Below, piece after piece: positions 1 through 8,616 of a stretch of 64,000 nucleotides of DNA. Made by a program: the position numbers and the translations under genes. The stretch spans positions 1,550,001 to 1,614,000 of the forward strand of contig CBDHFM010000030.1 in assembly GCA_965262505.1 (NCBI GenBank), written 5' to 3'. Below the pieces are notes generated by a model. It did not search any database. It saw only the letters and a list, made by a program, of their open reading frames with translations, and was not told where the DNA came from. The stretch comes from JACPPO01 sp965262505. Its GTDB lineage: Bacteria > Acidobacteriota > Vicinamibacteria > Vicinamibacterales > UBA2999. Numbering within the stretch: the first letter of the stretch is position 1; each line of letters starts with the position of its first letter.

Positions 1-165
1 CCCTGACGGTATTGACGCCCCTATATGTCAAGACACTCGTTTAGGCGGCCTGGGTGACGTGTTGGCGCGTGCGGAAGTCTGTCATGACGCGTTGGTAGAT
101 CTCGCGGGCGAGGAAGCGTTTGAGGCATCGAATGATCTCACGCTTGGTCCGGCCGTCCGCCGAGC
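1..165 (-). mobile_element. IS110-family 3' end fragment, inverted
   Basis: This segment is the reverse complement of the 3' end of the IS110 transposase gene that follows (about 878-1033), with only a few mismatches. It includes the last codons, the TAA stop and the terminal tail reading TTGACATATAGGGGCG. The rest of this copy is absent: it runs directly into the second copy near 166. The two copies therefore lie head-to-head and form a palindrome with arms of about 160 bp. Confidence 0.85.
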
Positions 166-1000
166 GGGGCATCGTGTCACGGACGTGAATCGAGGCGACC
201 GGCGCTTACGCCGAGCCGCCGGCAAATCCGACACGATCGACGCCGAGGCCGCCGCTCGGTCCGTGCTGGCGGGCCAATCGACCGCGATCCCCAAGACCGC
301 TGACGGTGCCGTCGAGATCATGCGCCAGCTCAAGGTCGCCCGGGACACGGCCGTAAAGGCCCGCACCGCGGCGATGATCACCTTGAAGCCGATCATCGTG
401 ACCGCGTCGCCCGGACTGCGAGACACGCTCCAGGGCCTCACCGCCCACGCTCTCCTCACGCGCTGCGCCGGCCTCAGACCGGGCCCCCTCGACACCCCCG
501 CCGCCGCCGCCAAGCACACCCTCCGGGCACTCGCCCGCCGCTGGATCGCCCTCGACGAGGAAATCGCGACGCACGACCGGCACCTCGTGCGCCTCACGAC
601 CGAGACGGCGCCCACGCTTCGTGAGGGCTTCGGGGTCGGCGCCGGCATCGCGGCCGAGATGTTGATCCTCTTCGGCGATAACCCCGACCGGATTCGCTCC
701 GAAGCCGCGTTCGCGAAGTTGTGTGGCGCCTGTCCGATCCCGGCCTCGTCCGGGAGAACCACCGGCCGGCATCGGCTCTATCGGGGCGGTCACCGACACG
801 CCAACGCCGCCCTCTATCGAGCCGTGCTCGTCCGCATGCGGTTCCACCAGCCGACCGTCGAATACGTGGCTCGCCGCACGGCGGACGGCCGGACCACGCG
901 TGAGATCATTCGAGGCCTCAAACGCTTCCTCGCCCGCGAGATCTACCAACGCGTCATGACAGACTTCCGCACGCGCCAACACGTCACCCAGGCCGCCTAA
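166..1000 (+). pseudogene. IS110-family transposase, 5'-truncated
   Basis: The translation carries the middle and C-terminal parts of an IS110-type transposase: the GKSDTIDAEAAAR segment of the DEDD domain, the coiled linker, and the Transposase_20 region (VGAGIAAEML, SSGRTTGRHRLYRGG) with the catalytic serine. The first catalytic Asp and about 60-70 N-terminal residues are missing, because the sequence switches at about 166 into an inverted copy of the element's own 3' end. An ATG at 59 opens a 313-codon frame across the junction, but its first 36 residues come from antisense sequence. The non-coding left end, which in IS110 elements carries the bridge RNA, is also lost, so the copy should be inactive. 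The element's right tail ends at about 1034. Confidence 0.85.
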
Positions 1001-1035
1001 ACGAGTGTCTTGACATATAGGGGCGTCAATACCCG

Positions 1036-1200
1036 GCAGAGCGCGGACACCGCGGTGCGCCATCTTGAAGGCCCGCCCGAAGCGTCACCGGCCACCAACT
1101 CGCCCCGCGTGCCGGCCGCCGCCATCGTTATCGACCGACCGCTCGTGAGCGCCGATCCGCCTTCCGGCGTCAGCCGTAGCCCGCCGGCGCCGTACCCCAT
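1036..1200 (-). pseudogene. Small gene cut by the IS110 end
   Basis: An ATG at 1200 follows a strong ribosome-binding site (AGGAGG, 6 nt spacing) 10 bp after the stop of the preceding minus-strand gene. It opens MGYGAGGLRLTPEGGS and continues about 55 codons before running into the IS110 terminal sequence. The product is not recognised. Position and spacing make it the fourth cistron of the small coupled operon at 1036-2026; its 3' part has been lost. Confidence 0.5.
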
Positions 1201-1210
1201 GTTCCACCTC

Positions 1211-1489
1211 CTAACGCACGCGTAGAGGATCGTACGGCGGGTCCAGGTCTGGCAGCACAGCCTCCACAATGGTGATCCCGCTTGCCATAAGAGCGACCAC
1301 AAAGGCCCTATGCAGTCGCTGAGATCTATCCGGAGCGTCAGGAAGATCCGGCTCACGAGCAACCAACTCCGTGTCTACCAGCGCACGCAATTCTGCCCCA
1401 CGATCCATCATTGCATCGTCCCCATCCCAATGAGGGTATGGATCCAGGACATACGTCGCTGTCCCCTCTTCTGCACGTATAGTGATCAT
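1211..1489 (-). CDS. Small protein of coupled operon, unknown function
   Basis: A 92-residue protein beginning MITIRAEEGTATYVLDPYPH. The composition is acidic in the first half (DGDDAMMDRGAELRALVDTE), followed by an amphipathic helix-rich stretch and a proline-rich end. No signal peptide or membrane segment is seen. Its start overlaps the stop of the upstream gene by four bases (ATGA at 1486-1489), and the next cistron follows after 10 bp with a strong Shine-Dalgarno, so the genes are likely translationally coupled. I do not recognise the family. The operon lies in an IS-rich defence region, which is suggestive but no proof of a defence role. Confidence 0.6.
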   Translation of the reverse strand: MITIRAEEGTATYVLDPYPHWDGDDAMMDRGAELRALVDTELVAREPDLPDAPDRSQRLHRAFVVALMASGITIVEAVLPDLDPPYDPLRVR

Positions 1490-1722
1490 AATTTTCTCCC
1501 CACAATCTCGTAAAGACGTTCGAATTGTTCCGACGTCATGGTGCGAGGTTCATCCGCGTGAACATAGACCCACGGCATAAAGCGCAAGCAGGAGGGGTAG
1601 AACATACGTGTCTTCTCAACACGTCGAGTACCGATCTTCTCGTACACCGAGAGGTGAAGAGGGTCCTGCCCAATGGCGACGTAACGATTCTCTTCATGAT
1701 CAAACTCAGCAACATAAATCAT
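1486..1722 (-). CDS. Small protein of coupled operon, unknown function
   Basis: A 78-residue protein beginning MIYVAEFDHEENRYVAIGQD, with several aromatic residues, two cysteine-free basic patches (EKIGTRRVEKTR) and a C-terminal helix (SEQFERLYEIVGRKL). It is flanked by four-base ATGA overlaps with both neighbours (1719-1722 upstream, 1486-1489 downstream), which strongly supports a real gene in a coupled operon. There is no signal peptide. The family is not recognised. Confidence 0.6.
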   Translation of the reverse strand: MIYVAEFDHEENRYVAIGQDPLHLSVYEKIGTRRVEKTRMFYPSCLRFMPWVYVHADEPRTMTSEQFERLYEIVGRKL

Positions 1723-2026
1723 TTGTAAGCATCCGGTGGCGGCTCAGGGTTGCCGTCCGTTTTCTTCACCCACATAGACCAGAGCTCCGGGTCCGCTCGC
1801 ACAAACGCCAGGATCTTCTCCAATGGGAGCGTAAGAGCCTCCTCCAAGATGCCCGTAACGTGCCCACGCAGACGACATTCGTAAGCACTCATCCTGCGCT
1901 GTCCGTCATAGATAGCCTTCCCTTGAGGGTCTCTAACCACGATGGCAGATGAGGGTTGCACGAACTTATCTATTCTCGGGACATTGTCAACCTGTTTAGG
2001 GCAGCGCGCTCTTGCCCCGTGACATC
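1719..2026 (-). pseudogene. ParB-like domain protein fragment, 5' end lost
   Basis: The frame is open from the IS junction at 2026 to the stop at 1719; a GTG at 1961 would give an 80-residue product. The segment VVRDPQGKAIYDGQRRMSAY resembles the ParB/sulfiredoxin-like pattern of a polar strand followed by DGxxRxxA, so a ParB-like nuclease or DNA-binding fold is a reasonable guess. The upstream frame VDNVPRIDKF remains open up to the IS with no ATG, so the true start was probably removed by the IS407-group insertion (CATC duplication at 2023-2026) and the adjoining IS5. Downstream it overlaps the next cistron by ATGA. Confidence 0.5.
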
Positions 2027-2058
2027 CGACGTCCCCCCGTCTTCAGTAGCACTTCGGT

Positions 2059-2907
2059 TTAGAGTCCGGCGGTGACTGTACTGCGTTCCGCGACCAGCCG
2101 CTTGGCGTACTGGGCGGGCGTGAGCCCGCCCAGTCCCTTCTTCGGCCGCTCCTCGTTGTACTCGCGTCGCCAGGCCTCGACGAGGACCTGGGTATGGACC
2201 AGACTCGTGAACCAGTGCTCGTTGAGGCACTCGTCGCGGAACCGGCCGTTGAACGATTCGATATAGGCGTTCTGATTCGGCTTGCCCGGCTCGATCAGGC
2301 GCAACGTGACGCCGTGCGTATGGGCCCATGTCAGCATGGCGCGCCCGCAGAACTCCTTCCCGTTGTCGGTGCGCAAGATACGCGGCAGGCCGCGCTTGAG
2401 CGCGAGTTGATCGAGCACGCGGGTGACCGGCAGCCCACCGAACGCGCGGGCCGGCACGATGGCCACCGCTTCGGTGGTCGCGTCATCGACGACGGTCAGG
2501 CACTTCACCACCCGTCCCTCGGCCGTGCGGTCGAAGACGAAGTCGGCAGACCAGACCTCGTTCGGCGCCTGGGGGCGTACCAGGGGCTGGCGGTCCGCCA
2601 CCGGGATCTTCTTGCGTCGCCGCCGACGTACCTGCAGCCTAGCCTCGGTATACAGGCGCTCCACCCGCTTGTGGTTGACCCGTGTTCCCGCCTGCCGCAG
2701 CTTGAGGTAGATCATCCCGGCACCGTAGCGACGGTGCCGGTGCGCTAAGGTCACGATGCGGGCTCGCAACGCCGCGTTAGTATCCGGCGCCGGGGTGTAT
2801 CGCAGCGACGAGGCACTCATGTGCACCAGCGCGAGCGCGCGCCGCTCGCTCACCCCCTGCGCGGTCATATCCCGCACCAGCACCCGTCGGGCTGGGGCGG
2901 TCACCAC
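2059..2907 (-). CDS. IS3-family transposase OrfB (IS407 group)
   Basis: A 282-residue retroviral-integrase-type (rve) transposase domain. The DDE triad is visible as WSADF, LRTDNGKEF and YIESFNGRFRDE. An HTH_21-like segment (RRYGAGMIYLKLRQAG) precedes the catalytic core. It starts at GTG 2907 and overlaps orfA by 7 bp at an A6G heptamer (2907-2913), so the active enzyme is probably an OrfAB fusion made by -1 frameshifting. It appears intact and is matched by the copy at 51895-52743. Confidence 0.95.
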   Translation of the reverse strand: MVTAPARRVLVRDMTAQGVSERRALALVHMSASSLRYTPAPDTNAALRARIVTLAHRHRRYGAGMIYLKLRQAGTRVNHKRVERLYTEARLQVRRRRRKKIPVADRQPLVRPQAPNEVWSADFVFDRTAEGRVVKCLTVVDDATTEAVAIVPARAFGGLPVTRVLDQLALKRGLPRILRTDNGKEFCGRAMLTWAHTHGVTLRLIEPGKPNQNAYIESFNGRFRDECLNEHWFTSLVHTQVLVEAWRREYNEERPKKGLGGLTPAQYAKRLVAERSTVTAGL

Positions 2908-3164
2908 TTTTTTCGCAACGCATCGCGCGTCACCTCGTTGTCCAGCACGGACTCGGCCAGCAGCTTCTTCAGCCGCGTATTCTCGGCAATCAGCTCCTTC
3001 AGGCGTTTCGCGTCCGAGACGGTCATCCCGCCGAACTTATTCCGCCAGAGGTAGTAACTGGCCTCCGAGAACCCGTGCCGGCGGCACAGGTCCTTCACCG
3101 GCAGGCCCGCTTCGGACTCCCGCAGGAACCCGATGATCTGCGCCTCGCTGAATCGTTGCTTCAC
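2901..3164 (-). CDS. IS3-family transposase OrfA (IS407 group)
   Basis: An 87-residue helix-turn-helix protein (MKQRFSEAQIIGFLRESEAG) with a C-terminal leucine-zipper-like helix (LKELIAENTRLKKLLAES), typical of IS407-group OrfA, which binds the terminal inverted repeats. It ends in the A6G slippery region shared with orfB. The length matches the family norm and the gene is intact. Confidence 0.95.
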   Translation of the reverse strand: MKQRFSEAQIIGFLRESEAGLPVKDLCRRHGFSEASYYLWRNKFGGMTVSDAKRLKELIAENTRLKKLLAESVLDNEVTRDALRKKW

Positions 3165-3253
3165 GTCCGATCTCCCTTCTCGTGAGCTCGGACTCTAAAC
3201 CCGGGTGCTACTCAATTCGGGGGGGACGTCGCATCGACGCCCCCGCTTGTTCC

Positions 3254-4341
3254 GGCGTTGGTGCATGAATCGAACCCCACCCAGAACGATCCCGACCCAG
3301 GGGACTTTCATCGGCCGATGGCGTACGAGTCTGGCCTTCCCAGGTCGGTCATCTGATTCAAGATGTGGCACGCGATGAGCACCTCGGCTTGTTGCCCTCC
3401 GGGAGCTCGGGCGCGAAGGCGATCCCCGATGATCGACTTGTACCGGAAGACGGCGTTCTCCACGCGGGTCTGCCGATAATACCCAGCCTCCGCCTTCCAC
3501 CGACGGCGCCCGATCTGCTTCATCTTCCGGATCGTGCGATCCCGAGCGCTCGACCGTGGTCTCCGTCGCGACACCCGTGCCGCCTTGTTCGGAGGGACCA
3601 CGACGATTGCGTCCCGGGCCGTGGCCGCCGCGTAGAACGCGATCGTGTCGTAGGCCGCGTCGGCCGTGACGCGTGCGAGGTCGGCGTGGAGCGCCTCGAT
3701 CAAACCGACACCGGTCGTCGCGTCGTCGACCGTCGCCTCGGTCAACGTGTGGGCCACGATCACACCCGCCCCGTCGACGCCGAGATGGAGCTTCTTCCAG
3801 CCGCGCTGGCCGCGACCGCCGTGCTTGGCCGTGGCCCACTCACCTTCGCCGGCGATCGAGAGGCCCGTGCTATCGACGATGAGATGAATCAGCCCCTTGA
3901 CCGGGACGCGGTGCAGCCCGACGGCCAGGTACCGACTCCGGCGAGAAAGCGTGGTGTGGTCGGGCGCCTCGAGATCGACGTCCATCGAGGCGAGGACCGA
4001 CCGCACAAAGCCCTCCGCTTGGCGCAAGGGCAGACGGAAGACGAGTCGGAGCGTCAACGTGGTGCTGATCGCGAGATCCGAGAACCGCTGCTGCCCGCCC
4101 GGTTGACCAGACGGCGACGGTCGCCACGCGTCCCGCGCGTCGGCAGACAGCCACAGCGTCACGTCGCCTCGCTGCACCAGCCCTCGCTCGTACGCCGGCC
4201 AATTCCCGACGCGGTATTTCGTCTTGTACTTCGGTTGAACCCTCGACTTCATAGCGAGATCGTGCGCCACGGGCCCTCAACACGGCCAGGACCTCGACGC
4301 TCGCCCACGGGCGCCAAGCTGAGGAGCCGTGCACCAACGCC
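3254..4341 (-). mobile_element. IS5-family element (IS903-like)
   Basis: Bounded by inverted repeats GGCGTTGGTGCA (3254) and TGCACCAACGCC (ending 4341); length 1088 bp. No matching target duplication is seen in the adjacent 9 bp. The left side abuts the IS407-group element after 22 bp and the right side cuts into a mrr gene. The missing duplication suggests a deletion or recombination next to the element after insertion. Confidence 0.8.
3308..4252 (-). CDS. IS5-family transposase
   Basis: A 314-residue DDE transposase of the IS5 family (IS903-like). The N-terminal part reads YRVGNWPAYERGLVQRGDV. The catalytic acidic residues are in IVDSTGLS, ADAAYD and the RVENAVFRYKSIIG segment. The ATG at 4252 was preferred over 4270 because family members begin just before the basic Lys-rich stretch. 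It appears full length. Confidence 0.9.
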   Translation of the reverse strand: MKSRVQPKYKTKYRVGNWPAYERGLVQRGDVTLWLSADARDAWRPSPSGQPGGQQRFSDLAISTTLTLRLVFRLPLRQAEGFVRSVLASMDVDLEAPDHTTLSRRSRYLAVGLHRVPVKGLIHLIVDSTGLSIAGEGEWATAKHGGRGQRGWKKLHLGVDGAGVIVAHTLTEATVDDATTGVGLIEALHADLARVTADAAYDTIAFYAAATARDAIVVVPPNKAARVSRRRPRSSARDRTIRKMKQIGRRRWKAEAGYYRQTRVENAVFRYKSIIGDRLRARAPGGQQAEVLIACHILNQMTDLGRPDSYAIGR

Positions 4342-4552
4342 GGCGAACACGACCGAGGGCGTGTTCGTGACCACCGCCGGGTTCACGCGGTCCGCGACGG
4401 ACTATGTGGCCAAGAGTCCGAAGCGCATCGTCCTGATCGACGGGGAAGAACTCGCGCGTCTCATGGTCGTCCACGAGATCGGCGTGCGCACCCGGATCCG
4501 GTATGCGATCAAACGGATCGACGAGGATTATTTCGACGGGGAAGACCTGTAA
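4342..4552 (+). pseudogene. mrr: Restriction endonuclease Mrr, C-terminal fragment
   Basis: The residues just after the IS5 right end read GVFVTTAGFTRSATDYVAKS and KRIVLIDGEELARLMVVHEI, followed by GVRTRIRYAIKRIDEDYF. These are the conserved final 60 or so residues of Mrr-type (Mrr_cat) type IV restriction endonucleases, which cut methylated DNA. The N-terminal winged helix and the catalytic D-x-QxK motif are gone, removed by the IS5 element ending at 4341. This is therefore a non-functional relic of a defence gene. It converges with the minus-strand gene ending at 4528, overlapping it by 25 bp. Confidence 0.85.
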
Positions 4553-4929
4553 GGCGTTCGTCGCAGGAGCGACTCTGGGTCGACGACATTCCCGCCTCGG
4601 CGAATCTCGAGTAACACCGGCGCGCGCCGTGTGATCGTTTCAACGTGCTTCACCTCGAGCCGCTGAAGCGAACGCTTGAGATCGAAGGCCGCCCGCTCGG
4701 CCTTGAGCGCCGGTGTTTTCGGTGGCGATCCCAACCGCAACTTGAGAGCCGCCTCGGACAGGCCCGCGTGCGCCTGGCCCACCGTGCTGAGCAGGTGTTC
4801 TCGTTCGTCTTCGGTCATATTCTCTGGATTGTAGGCTGAGCATTGCTTGAGGACGCGAGGCGAAGGATGGATTGTGAGGGCCAGAAACCGCGTGGTTGGG
4901 CGGACCGCTTCGCGTGTCATCAGAAACAC
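4528..4929 (-). CDS. Hypothetical helical protein
   Basis: An open frame of 133 codons. An internal ATG at 4818 giving 96 residues (MTEDEREHLLSTVGQAHAGL) is an equally plausible start. The N-terminal part contains basic segments and the middle is helical (LKAERAAFDLKRSLQRLEVK). There is no signal peptide, membrane segment or recognised domain. Its upstream edge is within 20 bp of the IS701 element, so the promoter or the true start may have been displaced. Confidence 0.4.
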   Translation of the reverse strand: MFLMTREAVRPTTRFLALTIHPSPRVLKQCSAYNPENMTEDEREHLLSTVGQAHAGLSEAALKLRLGSPPKTPALKAERAAFDLKRSLQRLEVKHVETITRRAPVLLEIRRGGNVVDPESLLRRTPYRSSPSK

Positions 4930-4952
4930 TCGAGGCTCCTAGTACTACTTTG

Positions 4953-5649
4953 TCAGATTTGCAGTTTGACGTCTTTGAGCTTGAGCATCCACTTCAGGTA
5001 GTGCGGTTGCGTCATGAAGAAATGGGCGGTCAGCACTTCCTGGATGATGGCGCGGACGCACGGCAGCGTGAGATGTGTCTGTCCCCGTCGGCGGCGTTCC
5101 ATCTGGAGAAAGCTGTAGGCGAGGGCGGTCAGCGCCACGTGACGTTGCCAGCCCGGCAGGCTGCGGCCTTCGAAGTGGTCGAGCCCAATCTCGTCCTTGA
5201 GCTCCTGGTATTGCTGCTCGATCGCCCAGCGCTGATGCGCGAGACGCACGAGGCCGCGCAGCGCGGTGGTGGCGGGCAGATCGACCAAGTAGTACTTGGT
5301 GACAGGCGTTGCGCCGAGGTCGCGTTGACACAACAACCACACCTCGGGGGCGAGCCGTCGGCCCTCGCGCCAGTCGTGGGCGGGCGTGACCCGTACGGCA
5401 CAGAAGCGGGCGCGCCACGGGGGATGCGTGCCGTTGCGCCACGACACGAGCCGCCACTGGCGAGGCGCTTGCGTGGCGGCCCAGGCCCGCGCTTCGACGG
5501 TCTGTGTACCGACCGGTAGGCCGTGCCGCGTGCGCGGACGGCCGCGGCCCGTCGGCGGCGGCGGCGTCTCGAGGGCCGGCGTTCCACGGAAGACCTTGAG
5601 ATCGGACGACACCCCCAACGCGTAGGACAGTTTGGCCCGATGCAGCGTT
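4953..5649 (-). pseudogene. IS701-family transposase, C-terminal half
   Basis: This half encodes the C-terminal part of an IS701 (DDE_5-type) transposase: KYYLVDLPATTALRGLVRLA, then the region around the catalytic Glu (QQYQELKDEIGLDHFEGR) and SYSFLQMERRRR-like sequence. Removing the nested element and one copy of the 13-bp repeat restores a continuous frame with the N-terminal half at 7037-7656 (reading TLHRAKLSYALGV across the joint). The transposase is inactivated by the insertion. Confidence 0.9.
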
Positions 5650-5702
5650 TCCCGCGCCCCACGATTTCTTTGGACAGCCTTCTGCGAGAAGGAGAATGAG
5701 TT

Positions 5703-6260
5703 ATGTCCAAGGGAAAACAGCACGAGGCTGAGGCCTCGGAGGGAGCCCGGAGGGCGACCGCAGAGGCCTCAGCCTCGTGGGCGCTCGTCGGCACGGGGCG
5801 GTGGTCCGCGCGACGAAAAGTCTCCGTGGTCATCGAGGTCCTCAAGGGGGAATCACTCGAGAGCCTCAGTCGTCGCCATGGCGTGACGGCGGCGAAGCTC
5901 TCGCAGTGGCGTGACGACTTCGTGGCCGGCGGTGAGGCCCGCCTCAAGCATCGCGAGGTCGCCGTCGAGGGCGCGGACACGCGGCGGCTCAAGAGCGTCG
6001 TGGCGGATCTCGCCACCGACAAGGCGTTACTGGCCGAGAAGATTCGACACCTGGAGGCCGGCCGCCCTTTGGGCTGGTGGAGGTCGAAGCGATGCGTCAC
6101 GAGACTTCGCCCTCCACCCACCGGCCGTACGGCATCGCCCGCGTCACGCGCGTGTGGCAGGTGCCGCGCTCGACGGTCTACGCGCAACGGACCCGGCGCG
6201 CCCGGCCGACGCCGGTGGCCAAGCGCGGACCCAAGCCGCCCCAGTCGGATGCGGCGCTGA
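5703..6260 (+). CDS. IS3-type transposase OrfA, copy A
   Basis: The first ~120 residues form an OrfA-like helix-turn-helix protein (LKGESLESLSRRHGVTAAKL) with a helical dimerisation segment (DLATDKALLAEKIRHLEAG). Beyond residue ~125 the frame overlaps the start of orfB and its sequence is no longer family-like, so frameshifting into orfB near 6077 is likely. It follows a good Shine-Dalgarno (AGAAGGAG). It lies inside the IS701 transposase gene on the opposite strand. Confidence 0.85.
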   Translation: MSKGKQHEAEASEGARRATAEASASWALVGTGRWSARRKVSVVIEVLKGESLESLSRRHGVTAAKLSQWRDDFVAGGEARLKHREVAVEGADTRRLKSVVADLATDKALLAEKIRHLEAGRPLGWWRSKRCVTRLRPPPTGRTASPASRACGRCRARRSTRNGPGAPGRRRWPSADPSRPSRMRR

Positions 6261-6982
6261 CGGCCGCGGTCCGGGCCGTGATCGCCGCGAGTCCGTTCCA
6301 CGGCGAAGGGCACCGCAAGATCTGGGCGCGCTTGCGGGTGCAGGGGCTGCGCACGTCGAAACGTCGGACGTTGGTCGTGATGCGCGCTGCCGACTTGCTC
6401 GGCCCTGCGCGGCTGCCCACGCCGGTCGCCGCCCGTCCCCACGACGGCACCATCGTCACCGCCAGTCCCAACGTGATGTGGGGCACCGATGCGACGGCCA
6501 CCGTGACGCTGGCGGACGGCCACGTCACGATCGTCGGGGCGATCGATCACTGCACGGCCGAATGTGTGGGACTACACGCGGCGAAGTCCGGCACGCGCTT
6601 CGAGGCGTTGGAGCCGGTGCGCCAGGGCGTCCGAGATCACTTCGGGACGATGGCCGCCGGCGTGGCGAGCGGGCTCACGATGCGCCACGACCACGGCAGT
6701 CAGTACATGAGCAACGACTTTCACGCCGAGCTCCGGTTCCTCGGCATCGTGTCATCACCGGCCTTCGTCCGCCAGCCCGAGGGGAACGGCTGCATCGAAC
6801 GGTTCTTCCGCACCCTCAAGGAACAGCTGCTGTGGGTGCGCCACTTTACGGATGTCGAGGACTTGCAGCAGGCGCTGCGCACCTTCAAGGAGACCTATAA
6901 CCAGCAGTGGTTGATCGAGCGACTCGGCTTCCGCGCACCCGCCGTCGTCCGTCGCGCGGTTGCGCTCACCACGGCCGCGTGA
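6077..6982 (+). CDS. IS3-type transposase OrfB (rve integrase core), copy A
   Basis: A 301-residue rve-domain transposase. A HTH_21-like segment (FHGEGHRKIWARLRVQG) is followed by the DDE core WGTDATATV, RHDHGSQYMSNDF and CIERFFRTLKEQL. It starts at GTG 6077 within the orfA frame. It is identical in length to the copy at 50642-51547 and appears intact, so this element could still be active. Confidence 0.9.
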   Translation: MEVEAMRHETSPSTHRPYGIARVTRVWQVPRSTVYAQRTRRARPTPVAKRGPKPPQSDAALTAAVRAVIAASPFHGEGHRKIWARLRVQGLRTSKRRTLVVMRAADLLGPARLPTPVAARPHDGTIVTASPNVMWGTDATATVTLADGHVTIVGAIDHCTAECVGLHAAKSGTRFEALEPVRQGVRDHFGTMAAGVASGLTMRHDHGSQYMSNDFHAELRFLGIVSSPAFVRQPEGNGCIERFFRTLKEQLLWVRHFTDVEDLQQALRTFKETYNQQWLIERLGFRAPAVVRRAVALTTAA

Positions 6983-7036
6983 ATACACTCACCCGGCTGT
7001 CCAAGAAATCCGTGGCGGTACACCCGATGCAGCGTT

Positions 7037-7656
<620 letters not shown>

Positions 7657-7860
7657 CGCACGGCAGCGTATCGAACTCGCGGAATTTGTACAATGCCCTC
7701 AAAAGTGATCACTCTCGAATCCACTCGGCAATTCGTCAATCTGACAAAGTAGTACTAGAGGCGCCCGCGTGGCCTCATGGCTAGACGGTGAGGTGAGGAG
7801 GGGAACGCATCCTGCGCGATAATTCTCGGCGAGCACCTACCGCAGCAAGTATCGTGTCTT

Positions 7861-8616
7861 ATGAACTACGACGGCCTTGAGCGATCCTACTGGGAGGCCC
7901 AGACTCAGCGAATAGAGCAATTGCGCCGGAAGATTGCCACCCGGGCTGATGCGCCGGCTGGGCGAGTGATCCCAGACGACACCGACTTGGCTATTGGGTC
8001 CGGCAGGAGGCTCCAAGCAACCGTTGCCTTTATCGACATCTCCAACTTCTCAAGTCGCTCATCCGCCACACAAGAGGAACAGGAGATGATGCTTAGGATC
8101 CTGAATCTCTTCTTCACAGAAATGATTCGTCTTGTCGAGGACTATGGGGGTGCCGTCGAGAAGAACACGGGCGATGGGCTGATGGCCTACTTCGAGGACC
8201 GAGCGGCCGCTGATCCAGGCACGAATTCGGTCAAACGCGCCTTGGCCTGTGCCCTGACCATGGACGCTACGAATCAGATGCTGATCGCGCCGGTACTACG
8301 TGCGACTGGCGTGCCAATTATTCAGTTCAGAACGACCATAGACTATGGGCCAGTCACGATCGCAAGAATCGGGGCGCCCCAGCGCTTTAATGCGAACGTC
8401 GCGATCGGTAATACGGCAAATTTTACCTCTAGGATGCTCCACTTAATCAGTGCGGATCAGATCGCGGTCGGAGCGAACGCGTACGCGCGTGTGCCCCAGT
8501 CGTGGCGAACGGCATGGTGCGAGCTGGCCCCAGTGAGCACAGGGTGGACGTATACAGGCGGGTCGGTGCCGTATCCCCTGTACCTCTACAATGGTCGCTG
8601 GGCGAGGCTTATATGA
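7861..8616 (+). CDS. pycC: Pycsar-type nucleotide cyclase (PycC-like)
   Basis: A 251-residue class III nucleotidyl cyclase with no membrane or sensor domain. The catalytic domain spans about 50-215. The two metal-binding aspartates are D59 in AFIDISNFS and D105 in KNTGDGLMAYF. The catalytic Asn/Arg pair is in GNTANFTSRML (N187, R191), and R157TTIDYGPV is the usual strand before the nucleotide pocket. The gene overlaps the next by ATGA (8613-8616), and that gene encodes a PycTM-like membrane effector. This pairing defines Pycsar anti-phage systems, in which the cyclase makes cCMP or cUMP on infection. The base specificity cannot be read from the sequence here. A small cyclase serving another pathway is possible but less likely given its partner. 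Confidence 0.85.
   Translation: MNYDGLERSYWEAQTQRIEQLRRKIATRADAPAGRVIPDDTDLAIGSGRRLQATVAFIDISNFSSRSSATQEEQEMMLRILNLFFTEMIRLVEDYGGAVEKNTGDGLMAYFEDRAAADPGTNSVKRALACALTMDATNQMLIAPVLRATGVPIIQFRTTIDYGPVTIARIGAPQRFNANVAIGNTANFTSRMLHLISADQIAVGANAYARVPQSWRTAWCELAPVSTGWTYTGGSVPYPLYLYNGRWARLI

Larger units (their letters stand above)
2027..3231 (-). mobile_element. IS3 family, IS407-group element, copy 1
   Basis: A 1205-bp element with terminal inverted repeats CGACGTCCCCCCG, extended by a second matching block (AGTAGCAC and GGTTTAGAGTCCG). It is flanked by a 4-bp target duplication CATC (2023-2026 and 3232-3235), the size expected for this group. A second copy of the same length is at 51863-53067. 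It carries orfA and orfB joined by an A6G slippery site. It interrupts the small ParB-like gene. Confidence 0.95.
5650..7023 (+). mobile_element. IS3-type element with 13-bp target duplication, copy A
   Basis: A 1374-bp element starting TCCCGCGCCCCACG and ending GGCGGTACAC. Its ends share the inner inverted repeat TTTCTTTGGACAGCC / TTTCTTGGACAGCC. The flanks are a 13-bp direct repeat CCGATGCAGCGTT (5637-5649 and 7024-7036). A same-length copy with at least two base differences lies at 50215-51588, flanked by a different 13-bp repeat, so both are genuine insertions. Confidence 0.9.

Noticed and set aside
3365..4552. A 395-codon plus-strand frame spanning the IS5 element and the mrr fragment
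   Set aside because: Most of it is antisense to the IS5 transposase; only the part after 4342 matches a known protein (Mrr).
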